Shown: positions 32,482 through 43,919 of the stretch, piece by piece
Layout: each line of letters starts with the position of its first letter
Numbering within the stretch: position 1 is the first letter of the stretch
Assembly (NCBI GenBank): GCA_037957365.1
Contig: JARHVA010004228.1
Coordinates: forward strand, 1,459,501-1,523,500
From: Torreya grandis
Taxonomy: Eukaryota; Streptophyta; Pinopsida; Cupressales; Taxaceae
DNA length: 64,000 nucleotides
Direction: 5' to 3'
Made by a program: the position numbers and the translations under genes
The notes under the pieces: model-generated
What the model was told of the DNA's origin: nothing
Database searches by the model: none
Seen by the model: only the letters and a program-made list of their open reading frames with translations

Positions 32482-33170
32482 TTAATGAGAGGTTTTTAAA
32501 TCAAGAAAAAAGAAGGAAAAAATATTAAAAAAAGATTAAAAAATGGTCTAAGTGTAAAAATGGGATAAGGTAGGGACTACAATTTTAAAGAGAACCCACT
32601 TGAGCACAAATTATGAGATCACTACATCATCATTGGACATCGTATTGTACATGTCATATCATGTAATTTTTAGGTGTATATATGAACCACTATTAGCTGG
32701 GTGCATAAGAATAAAATTCATTATATATCATAGATTTCAATCATATTTTGTATTTCTCAGTGTTTTTTATCTCTCAAACAAGTCTTAAGCATGTAAGTAT
32801 GTAATTTATTTTTCAAAGTGAGAAGTATTTATAAATTTTTTAGGAATATATCAAAGTAATTTTCACTAATTTGATAACCTTATTTGGTTTAAATAATATC
32901 TTCCATTTAGTTATGACAAATACCTTTATTCTAATATTTAAATACATCATGAGCAACCCATGAATATGCATAAGTGTGAACAACTATCCTCTATGTGAAA
33001 TTTTGGGTAAACTATTTATGAATGGTCATAATAACCTTATTTGAAGAATTGACTAATTATAAGGGAATCTAATCTATGAAAATAATAAGTTTAATCTATG
33101 AAAATGGGAAATATAATCTAAGAAAATAGGAAATATAATCTAACTCTAAACTAAAACTTAGTTATTCTTA
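32482..33170. other. No recognisable feature
   Basis: AT-rich spacer. Near 33080-33145 a phrase like GGAAATATAATCTA is repeated about three times in a row (around 25-bp period). No coding motif. Confidence 0.3.
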
Positions 33171-33670
33171 GATTCTCCCAATTGGAGCATCCAAAATAAT
33201 GGTTTAGGTACCACCCATTAACTAGAAAAGTTAAATAATTACCTTGGATATCCTTTAATCAAAAAATGTTGTTACCCAAGATTTAATTTTTTTGATATGG
33301 TCCAATCCATATTAGAGTGAAATTATCATGATGTCCTTTCGTATCATGTGTCTTGTCCCATAAGAGAACTAAATCTAAAATTATGAAAACTTTGACTTTT
33401 GATCTTCTATTGAACCATCTCTTGATAATATCTTGTTGTTTTCTAAAATTTTTCAAGGCTTCTATTCATGCATATTCCATTTAGACAACATATAACAATC
33501 TATATTTAATTCTATCATCATACTTCATATGTTTTTTCTTAAATTTATACATTGATAACTTTAGAGTAATTGGGAAAATAGGTTGTTTCTTATATACTAA
33601 CATGAAAGGTGAAACTTTAAGGGCTTGTTTATGTTTGGTCGGTGTCTGCCCATATTAAATACTTTAGCAA
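33171..33670 (-). pseudogene. Gypsy-D integrase C-terminal part
   Basis: The minus-strand reading gives VSPFMLVYKKQPIFPITLKL, IEALKNFRKQQDIIKRWFNR, KVFIILDLVLLWDKTHDTKG, FTLIWIGPYQ, ILGNNIFDLKDIQGN and LVNGWYLNHYF. This follows plant gypsy integrase C-termini ('TSPF.LVYG.EA..P.EL', 'F..GDLVLLWD', 'KFD.LW.GPY', 'PVNG..LKHYF'). It is one of the better preserved parts of Gypsy-D. Confidence 0.8.
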
Positions 33671-33779
33671 CAATTGTAATTCTCTTAGTTTTCTCTATGT
33701 ATAATTATTTATGGTATCAACAAAAATATTATTGGTGAATTTAAAAAATAAATTTCCTTATGGATAATAATTCAATAAA

Positions 33780-34240
33780 AACTTGAAAATGTTCTAATTG
33801 TTATTTTCCATTCAGGATATTCTATTGATTAAAAAGTAGAACCATCATCACATATCAGGGAAACTGGTGTCCCAAACCTAGTTAAAATGTTTTCTTCAAT
33901 GAACATTATCACATAATGTGCTCTGTAAATATTTGTATTAATAGTTTTAGTCTATCTAGTGTAATAATATGTTGTTTTTAGTATGAACTTATGTCCAACT
34001 GATGAATTAGGATTAATGACACTTATAAAATTTAAACCCAATTGTGTAAAAGGGTGTACTTCAACAACATGTTGTAGAGGCATATTTATGTGTACCTACC
34101 TCTTTCTAAATACTTGGAATTTATGGAAAGTCATGAAATGATTGTGTGCATCCTTGGAAATAGTAGGCCAATAGTACCTTAGAATTTTGTGGGTTATGGC
34201 ATTACTTGAAGGTTGTCCACTTCCTATCTTTTAATGAAAA
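33780..34240 (-). pseudogene. Gypsy-D integrase zinc-binding region and core
   Basis: The reading runs NAITHKILRYYWPTISKDAH, FTQLGLNFISVINPNSSVGH, KFILKTTYYYTR, VIMFIEENILTRFGTPVSLI and CDDGSTF. The first catalytic aspartate, usually in 'GLDFIG', is asparagine here (GLNFIS). The second is kept (CDDGSTF). The zinc finger cysteines are lost ('FMTFHKFQ' replaces 'C..CQ'). Confidence 0.75.
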
Positions 34241-35099
34241 TTGTCAAGGATGTCTTAATATTCTTCTTCAAAACCACACCTAAAGTAGATACCTTCATAT
34301 TTATTTTGATATATCACTCTATTTTTCGTCATAAAATGTGTTGTTTTAAGCCTGATCACTCTCCTTTATTCTCAGTTCATTTTAGGGGACATGTGAAAAT
34401 AAGTAGATAATGAATAATTCGGCTATACTAGTCACCTCTTACTATTTAAGACTGATTAACTTACATAATGGAAATATATTGATCAATTTATGTGATTAGG
34501 TAAATGATGACTTATTCTCATACCATTTTGGTAGAACTGATTTCTAGATCAAATTCTTTTAGTTTAGCCATACCTTTCCCCCTTTTCTTACCTAATTTGT
34601 TCTATTTGAGTGTGATCTTGATGACTAGATCCAAGAATATTGCATATATTTTGTTACATAAGATGTAGTGTCTAAATTTACTCATATAATTAATCAAATA
34701 ATAAATTTATTTGTTGATCATAGAGTATTTTAATTTTACACATTTCAGATTTTTGCTCATGAAGGCAATGGGATTTCACTTTAATCAACCCTTTGAAGAA
34801 GTAACATTTCTAAAGTATGTTTGGATGTATATGAACAAAAAAAGAAGTATGTATTAAAATATAGGCTAATCAGGACTCGGGCCCGAGTAATAACACTTTT
34901 GGTGTATTAAAATTCTTTCTTTGATTTGGTTGTAAATTATAATTTTGTATCTTATTTCAACATTGTATTCAATGGTTTTAAAATATTTGCAAGTCCATAA
35001 ATAAATTTTCAAGAAAAATTAATCTTACTAAAGAAAGATTCGACCTCGTTTTATTGTTAGGATATTAAATACATGAAATAGACTAGAATATTTGAAGGT
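34241..35099 (-). pseudogene. Gypsy-D RNase H and RT-integrase linker, heavily decayed
   Basis: By position this should encode the RNase H after reverse transcriptase and the linker to integrase. I see no convincing motif, only AT-rich sequence with many stops. The near-palindrome GACTCGGGCCCGAGT (about 34875) stands out by composition. Confidence 0.3.
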
Positions 35100-35690
35100 C
35101 AATAAAAATACATTCTTTAATGATAACATGTCCTAGTAACTTACCTTATGTGACTCAAAAAATACTCTTTTTGAGGTTCAATGAGATTCTATACTGTCTG
35201 CATATATTGAAAACTTTCTACAAGTGGGTAACATGATTTATCCTATCTTTGGAAAAGATAGTTAGGTCATCCATATAAATGATGATGTAATTACTAAGGA
35301 GTCCTTGAAATGTAAAGTGCATATCATACTAAAATGTATCACCTGCATCGATTAGTCCAAAAGTAATTCTCTTGTATGCAAACATTCCCCATTTTATGGT
35401 AAAGGTAGTTTTCAGTCAATCATAATTTTATAATAACACTTGATTATAGACTAAAAATTCATTCAAGAAAGACATCATTTTAGACCTACTAACCATTTGA
35501 ATAACCTCATCTATGGAAGGTAATGAATAATTATCCTTTTTTGAAGTTTTCTTAAATTTATAAACATTCTAATTCTACCATTCTTATTTTTCACATGAAC
35601 TAGATTAATAATCCAAGTTGAGTGTCTAATTGGAAATATGATTTTAACATCCAATAATTTTTAAAATTCCTTCTAAATAAAGGGCTCTAG
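35100..35690 (-). pseudogene. Gypsy-D reverse transcriptase
   Basis: The order in the minus frame is FPIRHSTWIINLVHVKNKNG, RIRMFINLRKLQKR, then TTFTIKWGMFAYKRITFGLI, then FQGLLSNYIIIYMDDLTIFS, HVTHL and KVFNICRQYRISLNLKKSIF. The catalytic tetrad is YMDD near 35270-35285, so both aspartates survive although several frames are broken. The blocks match Ty3/gypsy reverse transcriptase, which copies the element RNA into DNA. Confidence 0.85.
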
Positions 35691-36179
35691 AATGGGAAAA
35701 ATTATCTCTGTCTTTGACTAAAAGGTTTGTATCCCTCTATAAGTGGTATTGTATGTGCTATAGATCTAGGATAGAAATATATTTAAATCCTCATAAGACC
35801 AAGTAATAACATACTTGTACTCTAATAAAATTTATTTCACTTTGTGTCTCTCTTGTTTATAAACACTCAATCCAATATTGACATGTTGGGGATGCTTATT
35901 TGTTCCCTAGGAAATTTATCTGATTTGTTAGTTTTGGACTATTTTTATTTCTTAGCCTAGTGATCCATGTCAAAAACTCATTCTAATGAAACCATTCATT
36001 TAGGTATTATATTTTGTCTTAGTTTGATGATAACATCATATCCAACACCTTTTTAATTATTGGGTCAAAGTTATTTTCATCAACAATTTTGGATTCAAAA
36101 GAACCATAATTATTCATGAGCTATATAATCTATTGATCATTTCCAAATACTTATAAATTCTAAACATTATCATGAACTA

Positions 36180-36600
36180 AAGGACATGGCACCAATTCTA
36201 CATAAAATATATATAATTTAGACTCTTTAAGTGGAGCCCAATTTATATTATAATAAGCCAAAACATATATAGTTTGGTTTTATTCTCTTAGGATTGATTT
36301 GATTTTAAAATATTTAATTTATTTGATCAAATCCTAGGATTTATATATTTACTTATTAAGATATTAAGACTTATATTGGTATGGACTCCTGAATTGCTTA
36401 ATAACTAGCTCTGAGTCTCTAAAAATCAAGATCTATTTAACATTATGTTTTAGAGAAACTTGTATTCCTAATATCAAGGTATCATATTTTTAATGTTTAT
36501 CGGTGCATGGAAACTATAGCCTATAAGTAACAAGGTATTATTTCCCATTAGGGTTAATTAGAAATATTCCTACACCAAAAAAATATTTGATTGTGAGCCA
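36180..36600 (-). pseudogene. Gypsy-D RNase H upstream of RT
   Basis: The minus reading is GIFLINPNGK, stop, YLVTYRL, FPCTDKH, KYDTLILGIQVSLKHNVK, stop, ILIFRDSELVIKQFRSPYQY, then 'YLNK'. It follows the RNase H pattern 'G.G..L..P.G....Y.L.F.CTNN.AEY.ALI.GL...........V.GDSELV..Q'. The E of EY is now K, and GDSEL is RDSEL. As in Gypsy-A it lies between protease and reverse transcriptase. Confidence 0.65.
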
Positions 36601-36659
36601 TCAAAATATAAATTCCATAATTGTGAATGGCCTTAAAATTTTGTTCATCATTCAAAGGA

Positions 36660-37110
36660 TTTATTGTGAAATTATAGACTCCTACGTGTAGTGATAAAAA
36701 GTTCACTTTTTCATTTTTTGGCATTGTATTTTATGATTGCATATTTCATCTTGCATTCTTTATCAACTTTTATTTGGTTGGCCACTCCTTTCCATAGTAG
36801 TCACATATGTCAAAATTATATTACCATGTAACCATTCAATGTTTTTGACCAATCACAACTCAATTCTAACCCATAAGCCTCAAGAATGTCAACCACAAGA
36901 ATGCCAATGTAATTTTGGACACATGGCTCAGAAGCAAGTTGCATGTGGACATTTAGAAATTCTGCAATGTCTGGGAAAAAATATTTTTCTAATTGGAGCA
37001 CCACTCTTTCATATTTTTATAGGGTTAATCATAATTTATTATATATTCCAATGGGAATCACATTAGTTGAAGCTCCTAAATCAACTAAGTAATTATGTAT
37101 GTTTTTACCA
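36660..37110 (-). pseudogene. Gypsy-D protease
   Basis: It reads IDLGASTNVIPIGIYNKL, a stop, YERVVLQLEKYFFPDIAEFL, VVDILEAYGLELSCDWSKTL, NGYM and WKGVANQIKVDKECKMKY. The 'CDLGAS.N.MP...Y..L' active-site block (DLGAS instead of DSGAS is common in this group) and the 'YGLLLSRDWS.KLNGYF' ending are both recognisable. This assigns Gypsy-D to the same group as Gypsy-A. Confidence 0.8.
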
Positions 37111-38118
37111 AATATTATGATAATCAATAAGAAAGGTGGTACTTTAAATTTATTTGACCATATTGGTATGCACAACCTTTAATTTTTTAAAATATGGTTT
37201 GTTAGTTAGAGACTTCAATAAAAGTTATCTTTATTCTATAATCTGAGACAACTCATGAAGGGTGGTGTTTTATTTGATCTTCTTCATGTCCTCAACTATA
37301 TTATATCCACATTTTTATATGGGTCAACATGTTGGTACTGATCATTTAATTTTGGTGGAGGCGTATTTTATTGGCCTTTGGATTAGGAGGAATAGTTACA
37401 TTATTATTTGAAAGTGTGGAAGTGGTGACATGTTATTGATTCTTATTTCTTAAATTGTATTTATTTATTTGAAATTGTTGAAAAACATGAATCTCATCTA
37501 TATTTTCTTCTGGATAATTCTCATCCTTAAATGAGAATGAGAAATCATATATTTCAAACACCATTTTAGTATTATAAGAGTTGGGTGCACTAGATGTGGT
37601 GGATGATTCATGCTGATTTAGAACATTATCATACTCTTCCATCTTCTTTTGGAATATTTCAAAGGCATTAAAAATTTATATGTAGTCCAGCTCACTATGT
37701 TATGTTGTATTATGAACACAATACTAGCTAGGTAAAGCCACTTCACAAATGTTTATCTAAGGGATCCTATTGGGTGATGACTCTGAGTTATTATTTGAAT
37801 TATAGAATATTTTTTATATCTTTGTAATGTGAAATTACTATTGGTAATTTTCCCTATTGTGTTTCTTAATCATTTTTGTAAATTAAGAAACTCATTACTA
37901 AGTTTATTAATCATGCATTGAATGGAATATAATTCTACCTTAGTGGAATCAGAAGTTGTACCTTGTGTACTTGAAGTATTGACCAACACCAAGGATTGGT
38001 TTTGATTCTACTATTTAAGTATGTGGATAAAACTATTAAAAAATTCTAGGTTCTATTTTGGTACAACATGGGCCAAATGAAATTAATTAAAGACCTGGTT
38101 TGGATTAGTGGCTATGAC
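37111..38118 (-). pseudogene. Gypsy-D gag C-terminal region
   Basis: Mostly decayed. An open piece at 37433-37642 reads NSYNTKMVFEIYDFSFSFKD and ends INKYNLRNKNQ. It is acidic and asparagine-rich, as seen in the region between gag and protease of this group, but I recognise no specific domain. The region is interrupted by Copia-F1b at 38124. Confidence 0.35.
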
Positions 38119-38123
38119 ATTAT

Positions 38124-39112
38124 TTTTAGGTTGTGGAGCTAAAAGCTTCACTGATGCAAATAGGGAAGGAGGTTGCTGAGGTTACGGAGGTTGCTGAATT
38201 GCAGGACAAGTTGCAGGGCAACTGACGTTAGTCTAATCAATCGACGTTGGTCATATTACAGTGTAGAAGCAACCAACGTCAGTTATGAGTTGGCTGACAT
38301 CAGTCATGAAGGAGCCGATGTCGGTAACCTGTGTGTGCATGCAATTTTCATGTGGGTTCTAGACTGGTCTATTTTTAGATAGTCAGTTTGCATGTAAAGA
38401 CTTAATTTGGTCTTAGAGTTGCAAGTCTAATTATTGTAATTAAGAAAGTCTAATTATTGTATGCATGAGATCTATATAATAGACTCATGGTCTATATTGT
38501 AAAAGTGTGCTAGAAATCCATTGTGCTTATAGAGAGAGCAAGAGTAGCTCCTCCTAGTTCCAAAGGGGTGCTAAGTGTGTATGATCAGGGAGAGTTGCAG
38601 GTTGTGCAAGTTCTACTAGGAGATCCATCGGGGTACTGGTTGAAGAATCATGAGGACTTGGTGAGGCAAGGACAAGGGTTCTTCAGGGTGTAGAGATATC
38701 TACATGGTAAGTAAGGTCTGTTGATTTGCAGGTGGCAGCAAGGAAAGGGATATCTACTTGGAGTATGGTTGTGTATTTGGTGTACTGGCAACATTGTTAC
38801 TGACTGGTGGAGGTGAAAAACAACTCTATGTTTGAGTTGATTGTTGTGACCGTGATGAGAGAGTAAAGTGTTTAAGGAGAATTATAGGTGAACCCTAGAT
38901 GTGTGTGAGCTCTAGAGGTGTGGGAAGAAGAAGTGTGGCATCTTCTTTATTGTATTTTCTTCTAAATAAGTATTAATACAATTGGGTATTGTCTCTCATA
39001 TCCTGTGTTGTTTCATATTTCTAATTACTTATCATTCTAGTTAAATTCCATGTTTAGTTGCTTATACAAGAGGTAATCAAGTGTGCCCTTAGTGGGCAGC
39101 AGGATCCTGACA
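38124..39112 (+). repeat. Copia-F1b 5' LTR (989 bp)
   Basis: It ends CAGGATCCTGACA, directly before the primer site. It contains GACGT-type motifs at 38222-38325 and a TATA-like TCTATATAATAGAC near 38470. Confidence 0.95.
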
Positions 39113-39114
39113 GT

Positions 39115-39126
39115 TGGTATCAGAGC
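39115..39126 (+). other. Copia-F1b primer binding site
   Basis: TGGTATCAGAGC follows the 5' LTR by two bases and matches initiator tRNA-Met perfectly. Confidence 0.95.
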
Positions 39127-39222
39127 TTTTGGTTGGGTTGACTAACAGGTGGTTCAGATCTGGTTAGTGTTTGTTGATTATAGGTTACTCACAGGGGTTT
39201 CTAATTGAGTGGGAGTATAGCA

Positions 39223-39800
39223 ATGACAGAAGAAAGTAAGCTACGAATGGAGAAACTGAATAGCATAAATGGTCAGATTGATGGAAAGAAAGAGTAGGTA
39301 AAGGAAGATTGTTGGTCGGTAGAAGATAAGCATGTAGAAGCAGATGTTGCAGGTGTTGTTGTACAGGTTGCTCTGGATAAAGTAGAATCTTGGTCTATAG
39401 ATTATGTTGCCTCTTTCCATGCAGCCCAAAATAGAGCATCTTTTCATGGGTATGTCTTTAGAGACTTTGGAGAGATTTATTTAGGAGCTGGTGAGCCTTG
39501 TCAAATGGTTGGTAAAGGGGAAGTGAAGCTGAAATTGCAGACAGATAACACACAGGTGTTGAATGAGGTCATGTAGGTACCAGTCTTGGAGATGAGTCTA
39601 ATTTCTTCAGGAAAGTTAGGTGATGAGAGATGCACAGTAACTCTCATAGCGGATGCACTTGAATTAGACGGTGGTAAGAAAGTAGGTATCCTTTATCTAT
39701 CTACTTATATTACTGATTCACCTTCTATTGCATAGATGTGGCTTTGTAGGCTTGGTCACATATGTAGGAGGGGAATGCATGTTCTTAAGCAGAAGATAGA
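39223..39800 (+). pseudogene. Copia-F1b gag start joined to protease and pre-integrase remnants
   Basis: An ATG at 39223 gives MTEESKLRMEKLN, after which almost all of gag is deleted. The next recognisable piece is the knuckle end (KEDCWSVEDKHVEA), then a protease region (SWSIDYVASFHAAQNRASF; catalytic DSG lost), VGKGEVKLKLQTDNTQVLNE, and the pre-integrase phrase MWLCRLGHICRRGMHVL, in which the first histidine has changed. It was probably deleted before or after insertion by template switching; I cannot tell which. Confidence 0.7.
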
Positions 39801-39959
39801 TATCTTTGATAAACTTAAGAACTGGAAAGCCTTGGTGTTCGTGGAGGAGATGATAGATAGAGATTAGCTGAGGGGACTGAATTATTCTGAGCAGGGCTAT
39901 GTTAATATGGACAAGGGTTTGATCTAAAAGGAGCTCATGGGTAAAAAGTCATCACTCAC

Positions 39960-40215
39960 AGGTGAACACAGGTACCAACATCAGTCAGGAGGAACTGACG
40001 TCAAATAGACAAGCACTGACGTCAGTCATGTGTAGATTAGCAGAGTCGATGGTGTTAGGTAAAAGGAACCACTATCGGTCATACAAGAACTGATGTTGGA
40101 AAAAGGTACACCAGCATCGGTCAGGGAACTGACATCGATAGATAGGGTCAGTCACAAGGAATCGATGTCGGTCGGGTGCAGATTGGGAGATGGCCAACAT
40201 CGGTCACTGAGACAG
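39960..40215 (+). repeat. GACGTCGG-motif cluster inside Copia-F1b
   Basis: It lies in the same position relative to protease and reverse transcriptase as in F1a. About nine degraded copies of ACTGACGTC(G/A)GTCA occur, many with CpG changed to TpG or CpA (GATGTTGG, GACATCGG). Confidence 0.75.
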
Positions 40216-40329
40216 ATTTTGGGTGGACAACAAGCTGTCAAGGAGTCTCAAACGCCCATATGGAGGATTGAAAGGGTAAGTAAGCCTCAAATTCATCATT
40301 TCCCTTATTTACACTACTTGTTGCTCACT

Positions 40330-41190
40330 GATGGTCAAGAATTAGGAAGTTGTTAAAGAAGTAGAGCAGGTAGATCCAGGAAATAGTGGGAGCTTGCCAT
40401 GGATGAGGAATGTGATTTCTTGGAGAAGAACCAAACAGGAGTTTTTTTGGTGGAGTTGCCAGCTGGAAGAAAGCACTGAGAGATGAATGGATGTTCAGGA
40501 TGAAGAAGAGTGGGAATGGACACGTGAGACGGAAGGCCAGGGTATATGGTCTTGAGGAAACTGCAGGACAGTGGTATAGATTTTGACAAGTGGATGACAG
40601 AGCAGGGCTTTTGTCAATGCCAGTGTAACCATTGTGTTTGTCTTTACTAGGTGGATGATGATTGCAACATTATCTTGTTACTGTATGTGGTGTGGTTGCT
40701 TGTTGTAGGGTTACACATGCAGGGAGTTACTGAGCTAAAGGTAAAGTTAGTTCAGAGGTATGTCATGAAGAATTTGGGAGCAATGAAATTCTTTGGCATA
40801 AGAGACATGGAGATTCTTTGTCTCCAGTGGGAGCTGATGTGAAGAAGGTGTTGGCAGGGTTCAATACGCAGGATGTAGAATCAATAAGCACACCAAGGGC
40901 TGGACAGTTCAAGCTGAGCTTAGAACAGTGTTCAAAATCACATAAGGTCTAGTGTAGACCTAAGTTTTCCCAAGCAGTGGGAGTTGTCAGAGAGTTTGGA
41001 GCCTATTTAGGGAAGGTGGATTCTCAGGTATCTGAGAGGGACCAGCAATAGGGATTCATGCTACGCAGGGTCAAGGTCTTCACTACATGGAGTTGTAGGT
41101 TCAGATGCGGCAGGTTACTTGGATGATAGGAGGTGCACCACAGGTTGTGTGGTGGTTGGTCTTCAGGTTTGAGCTTGAAAAGGGATATAA
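40330..41190 (+). pseudogene. Copia-F1b reverse transcriptase and RNase H scraps
   Basis: Pieces in shifting frames: AMDEECDFLEKNQTGVFLVE near 40398 (start of copia RT 'AM..E...L..N.TW.LV.LP'), LVQRYVMKNLGAMKFFG near 40745-40800, an 'ILRYLRGTS' piece near 41022-41050, and AGYLDDRRCTTGCV near 41115-41155 (RNase H 'GY.D.DWAG...R.ST.GY.F'). The middle of reverse transcriptase, including YVDD, is missing. Confidence 0.7.
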
Positions 41191-41244
41191 GCTAGGAAAC
41201 AAATTAGATGGTGTATAGGTACAGGTACAGTGCAACTATTTATC

Positions 41245-41258
41245 TCCAAATGGGAGAT
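41245..41258 (+). other. Copia-F1b polypurine tract
   Basis: TCCAAATGGGAGAT lies immediately before the 3' LTR and matches the F1a tract apart from one base. Confidence 0.85.
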
Positions 41259-42247
41259 TGTTAGGTTGTGGAGCTAAAAGCTTCACTGATGCAAATAGGG
41301 AAGGAGGTTGCTGAGGTTGCAGAGGTTGCTGAGTTGTAGAACAAGTTGTAGGGAAACCGACATTAGTCTGATAAACTGACGTCAGTCATATTACAATGCA
41401 AAATCAACTGACATCAGTTATGAGTTGGCCAACATCGGTCATGAAGGAGCTGATGTCGGCAACCTGTGTGTGCATGTAGTTTGCATGCGGGTTCCGGACT
41501 AGTCTATTTTTGGACAGTCAGTTTGCATGTAAAGACTTAATTTGGTCTTAGAGTTGCGAGTCTAATTATGTTAATTAAGAAAGTCTAATTATTGTATGGA
41601 TGAGATCTATATAATAGACTCATGGGCTGTATTGTAAAAGTGTGCTAGAAAGCCATTGTGCTTGTAGAGAGAGCAAGAGTAGCTCCTCCTAGTTCCAAAG
41701 GGGTGCTGAGTGTGTATGATCAGGGAGAGTTGCAGGTTGTGCAAGTTCTACGAGGAGATCCACCGGGGTATTGGTTTAAGAATCATGAGGACTTGGTGAG
41801 GGAAGGACAAGGGTTCTTCAGGGTGTAGAGATATCTACATGGTAAGTAAGGTCTATTGATTTGCAGGTGGCAGCAAGGAAAGGGAGATTTACTTGGAGTA
41901 CGGTTGTGTATTTGGTGTACTGGCAGTGTTGTTACTGACTGGTGGAGTTGAAAAACAACTCTGTGTTTGATTTGATTGTTGTGACCATGATGAGAGAGTG
42001 AAGTGTTTAAGGAGAATTACAGGTGAACCCTAGATGTGTGTGAGCTCTAGAGGTGTGGGAAGAAGAAGTGTGGCATCTTCTTTATTGTATTTTCTTCTGA
42101 ATAAGTATTAATACAATTGGGTATTGTCTCTCATATCCTGTGTTGTTTCATATTTCTAGTTACTTATCATTCTGGTTAAATTCCGTGTTTAGTTGCTTAT
42201 ACAAGAGGTAATCAAGTGTGCCCTTAGTGGGCAGCAGGATCCTGACA
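41259..42247 (+). repeat. Copia-F1b 3' LTR (989 bp)
   Basis: It runs from TGTTAGGTTGTGGAGC to GGATCCTGACA, equal in length to the 5' copy with scattered substitutions. Confidence 0.95.
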
Positions 42248-42252
42248 ATTAT

Positions 42253-43100
42253 AATTGGTGTTCATAGTAGGATTTAAGACTAAAATTTTTGGATTGGCAT
42301 TGGGTATGGATAAATATTTCAATCCTTGAGAATTAAATTGACAATCAAATTTGATGGATTTAACATAGGCACATAATATAGTATTGATATTTTGGGCTCT
42401 ATGCAAAAACATTACATTCATTGAATCTAGGCACTTTTGTACATTTCACAGGCTAATGTAACAACATGCCTATATATTAAAACTATATGGCCATACATAT
42501 TTTGTAATATTTAATTAAATCTTATGATTGGTTTGTTAGGAAATATTTGTATGCTATCAAAATGCTGATACAACACACTAACATTAGTAGCTTTCCAAAA
42601 TTGTGTAAAAAATGTATCATTATATTGAGTCCATATAGTTATCAAATTTTTTAGAAGATTCAAGAACTGATCATACATAAAATCTTATAAAGTGAAAGGG
42701 AATAGTTTTAATGCCACATATTCATGGATTATTCAATAATATTTGAAATATTTAATATGCTCGTAAACTATTTTCCTCTATAAAGGGAGAACAAAAGAAT
42801 GTACCTCTAAGGATTATTGGGTAAATCATGGACATCACTAAGGACATTGATGGTAGAATTGATTAACTAATTCATGATGAAATATGGGTTTTTATTCCCT
42901 TGAATTGGTTAAATTAGTTGAGTTCTATATATCTGAGGGACACTTTTATCTCATATTGGTATTTAATGAGTCCATAAAGGTGATAGCAAGGATAGGTCTA
43001 AACTTGAGTTGAACCTTGTTAACCTTGTTGGTGGATCTAATGTATACAACCTAAGAGAATATTAATAGTTAAGCATTTTGGTCCCTTGTTATAACACCAC
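42253..43100 (-). pseudogene. Gypsy-D gag, upstream part
   Basis: With Copia-F1b removed this continues the minus-strand gag. Weak gag-like pieces occur (FTSLRNFLKNLITIWTQYND near 42680; an open stretch at 42224-42421). Near 43080-43110 the minus strand reads GTTATAACAAGGGACC, resembling the sequence just inside the 5' LTR of Gypsy-A (GTTATAACATACCTAATGGGACC). This may mark the primer-site region and 5' LTR edge of Gypsy-D. Confidence 0.4.
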
Positions 43101-43919
43101 TTTAAATCTATTGATATTTTTTAATGCAAACCAAAGACCTTAATGGGTAAGACCCTCTCATTTGAGTCAATCCAAGGCATAAGTTGTGGGTATTCGGTTT
43201 TGTAAATAACAATATGGTGGAAAAGGTGTTAAGTATAGTGGTTATTTACCTTAGATGGTTTAGATATGACTAATATCTAAATTCTAATTGAAATATTCTA
43301 AGAGTTAACTACAATGTATGTAATGATCTAAACTAAGATGGATTGAATAAAAAATGACAAAATAGGAAGGAAAGTTAGGGTAGAAAAGAAAGGGATATAT
43401 GAATATGATTGAAGAATAAACCCTTCTAAGTTGATTGAATATACTAGTCTAAGTATGTAACATAACTAATGTATGTTATAAATTAGATTCAAACATAGAT
43501 CATAAAAAATAGAGTGAGGAGTGAAGAGTTTAGAGAAATAATTATAGAATAACCCTATGATCATAATCAAAAGATATTGTCAATATATAATTCCCAAGCA
43601 TATTAAAGTCACAAACAAGATGCAAGAATAACTTATGATCATATTGCTGATGAGTCTAACACAAGGTTAATTTTAATCACTATAGAAAAAAAACATATAT
43701 GGAATTCATATAATAATGTTAAATTAAAATAAATTATTCAATAAAAAATCATAAATTTGGAAAAGAAAACAAATTTCCACAAACTCATAAATAATCATAG
43801 AACTTTCTCACTTGTATTAATTTTCAAAAATTTATCCTCCCTTTATAATTGTTTTTACTCATTTTGTGCTTTTTACATTCAGAAGAAGAAAGAAACTAAA
43901 GATTAATGGTTAGGGGTTA
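43101..43919. other. Unassigned, possibly the outer LTR of Gypsy-D
   Basis: AT-rich with no domain. If the junction near 43105 is the Gypsy-D LTR edge, its 5' LTR would lie here, and might continue to 45080. No partner copy was recognised at 30-33 kb. Confidence 0.25.

Larger units (their letters stand above)
38124..42247 (+). mobile_element. Copia-F1b: internally deleted relative of Copia-F1a
   Basis: Two 989-bp LTRs (38124-39112 and 41259-42247) are flanked by the perfect duplication ATTAT (38119-38123 and 42248-42252). The first LTR's TG has mutated to TT. Primer site, polypurine tract, the first gag residues (MTEESKLRMEKLN), a protease remnant, a pre-integrase motif, a GACGTCGG block, and reverse transcriptase and RNase H scraps are present. 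It shares gag and LTR phrases (GGAGCTAAAAGCTTCA; TTGTATTTTCTTCT) with F1a, but the LTRs are longer and the deletions differ. It interrupts Gypsy-D gag. Confidence 0.95.

Noticed and set aside
34872..34887. GC-rich near-palindrome GACTCGGGCCCGAGT
   Set aside because: Striking by composition but isolated and too short to interpret.
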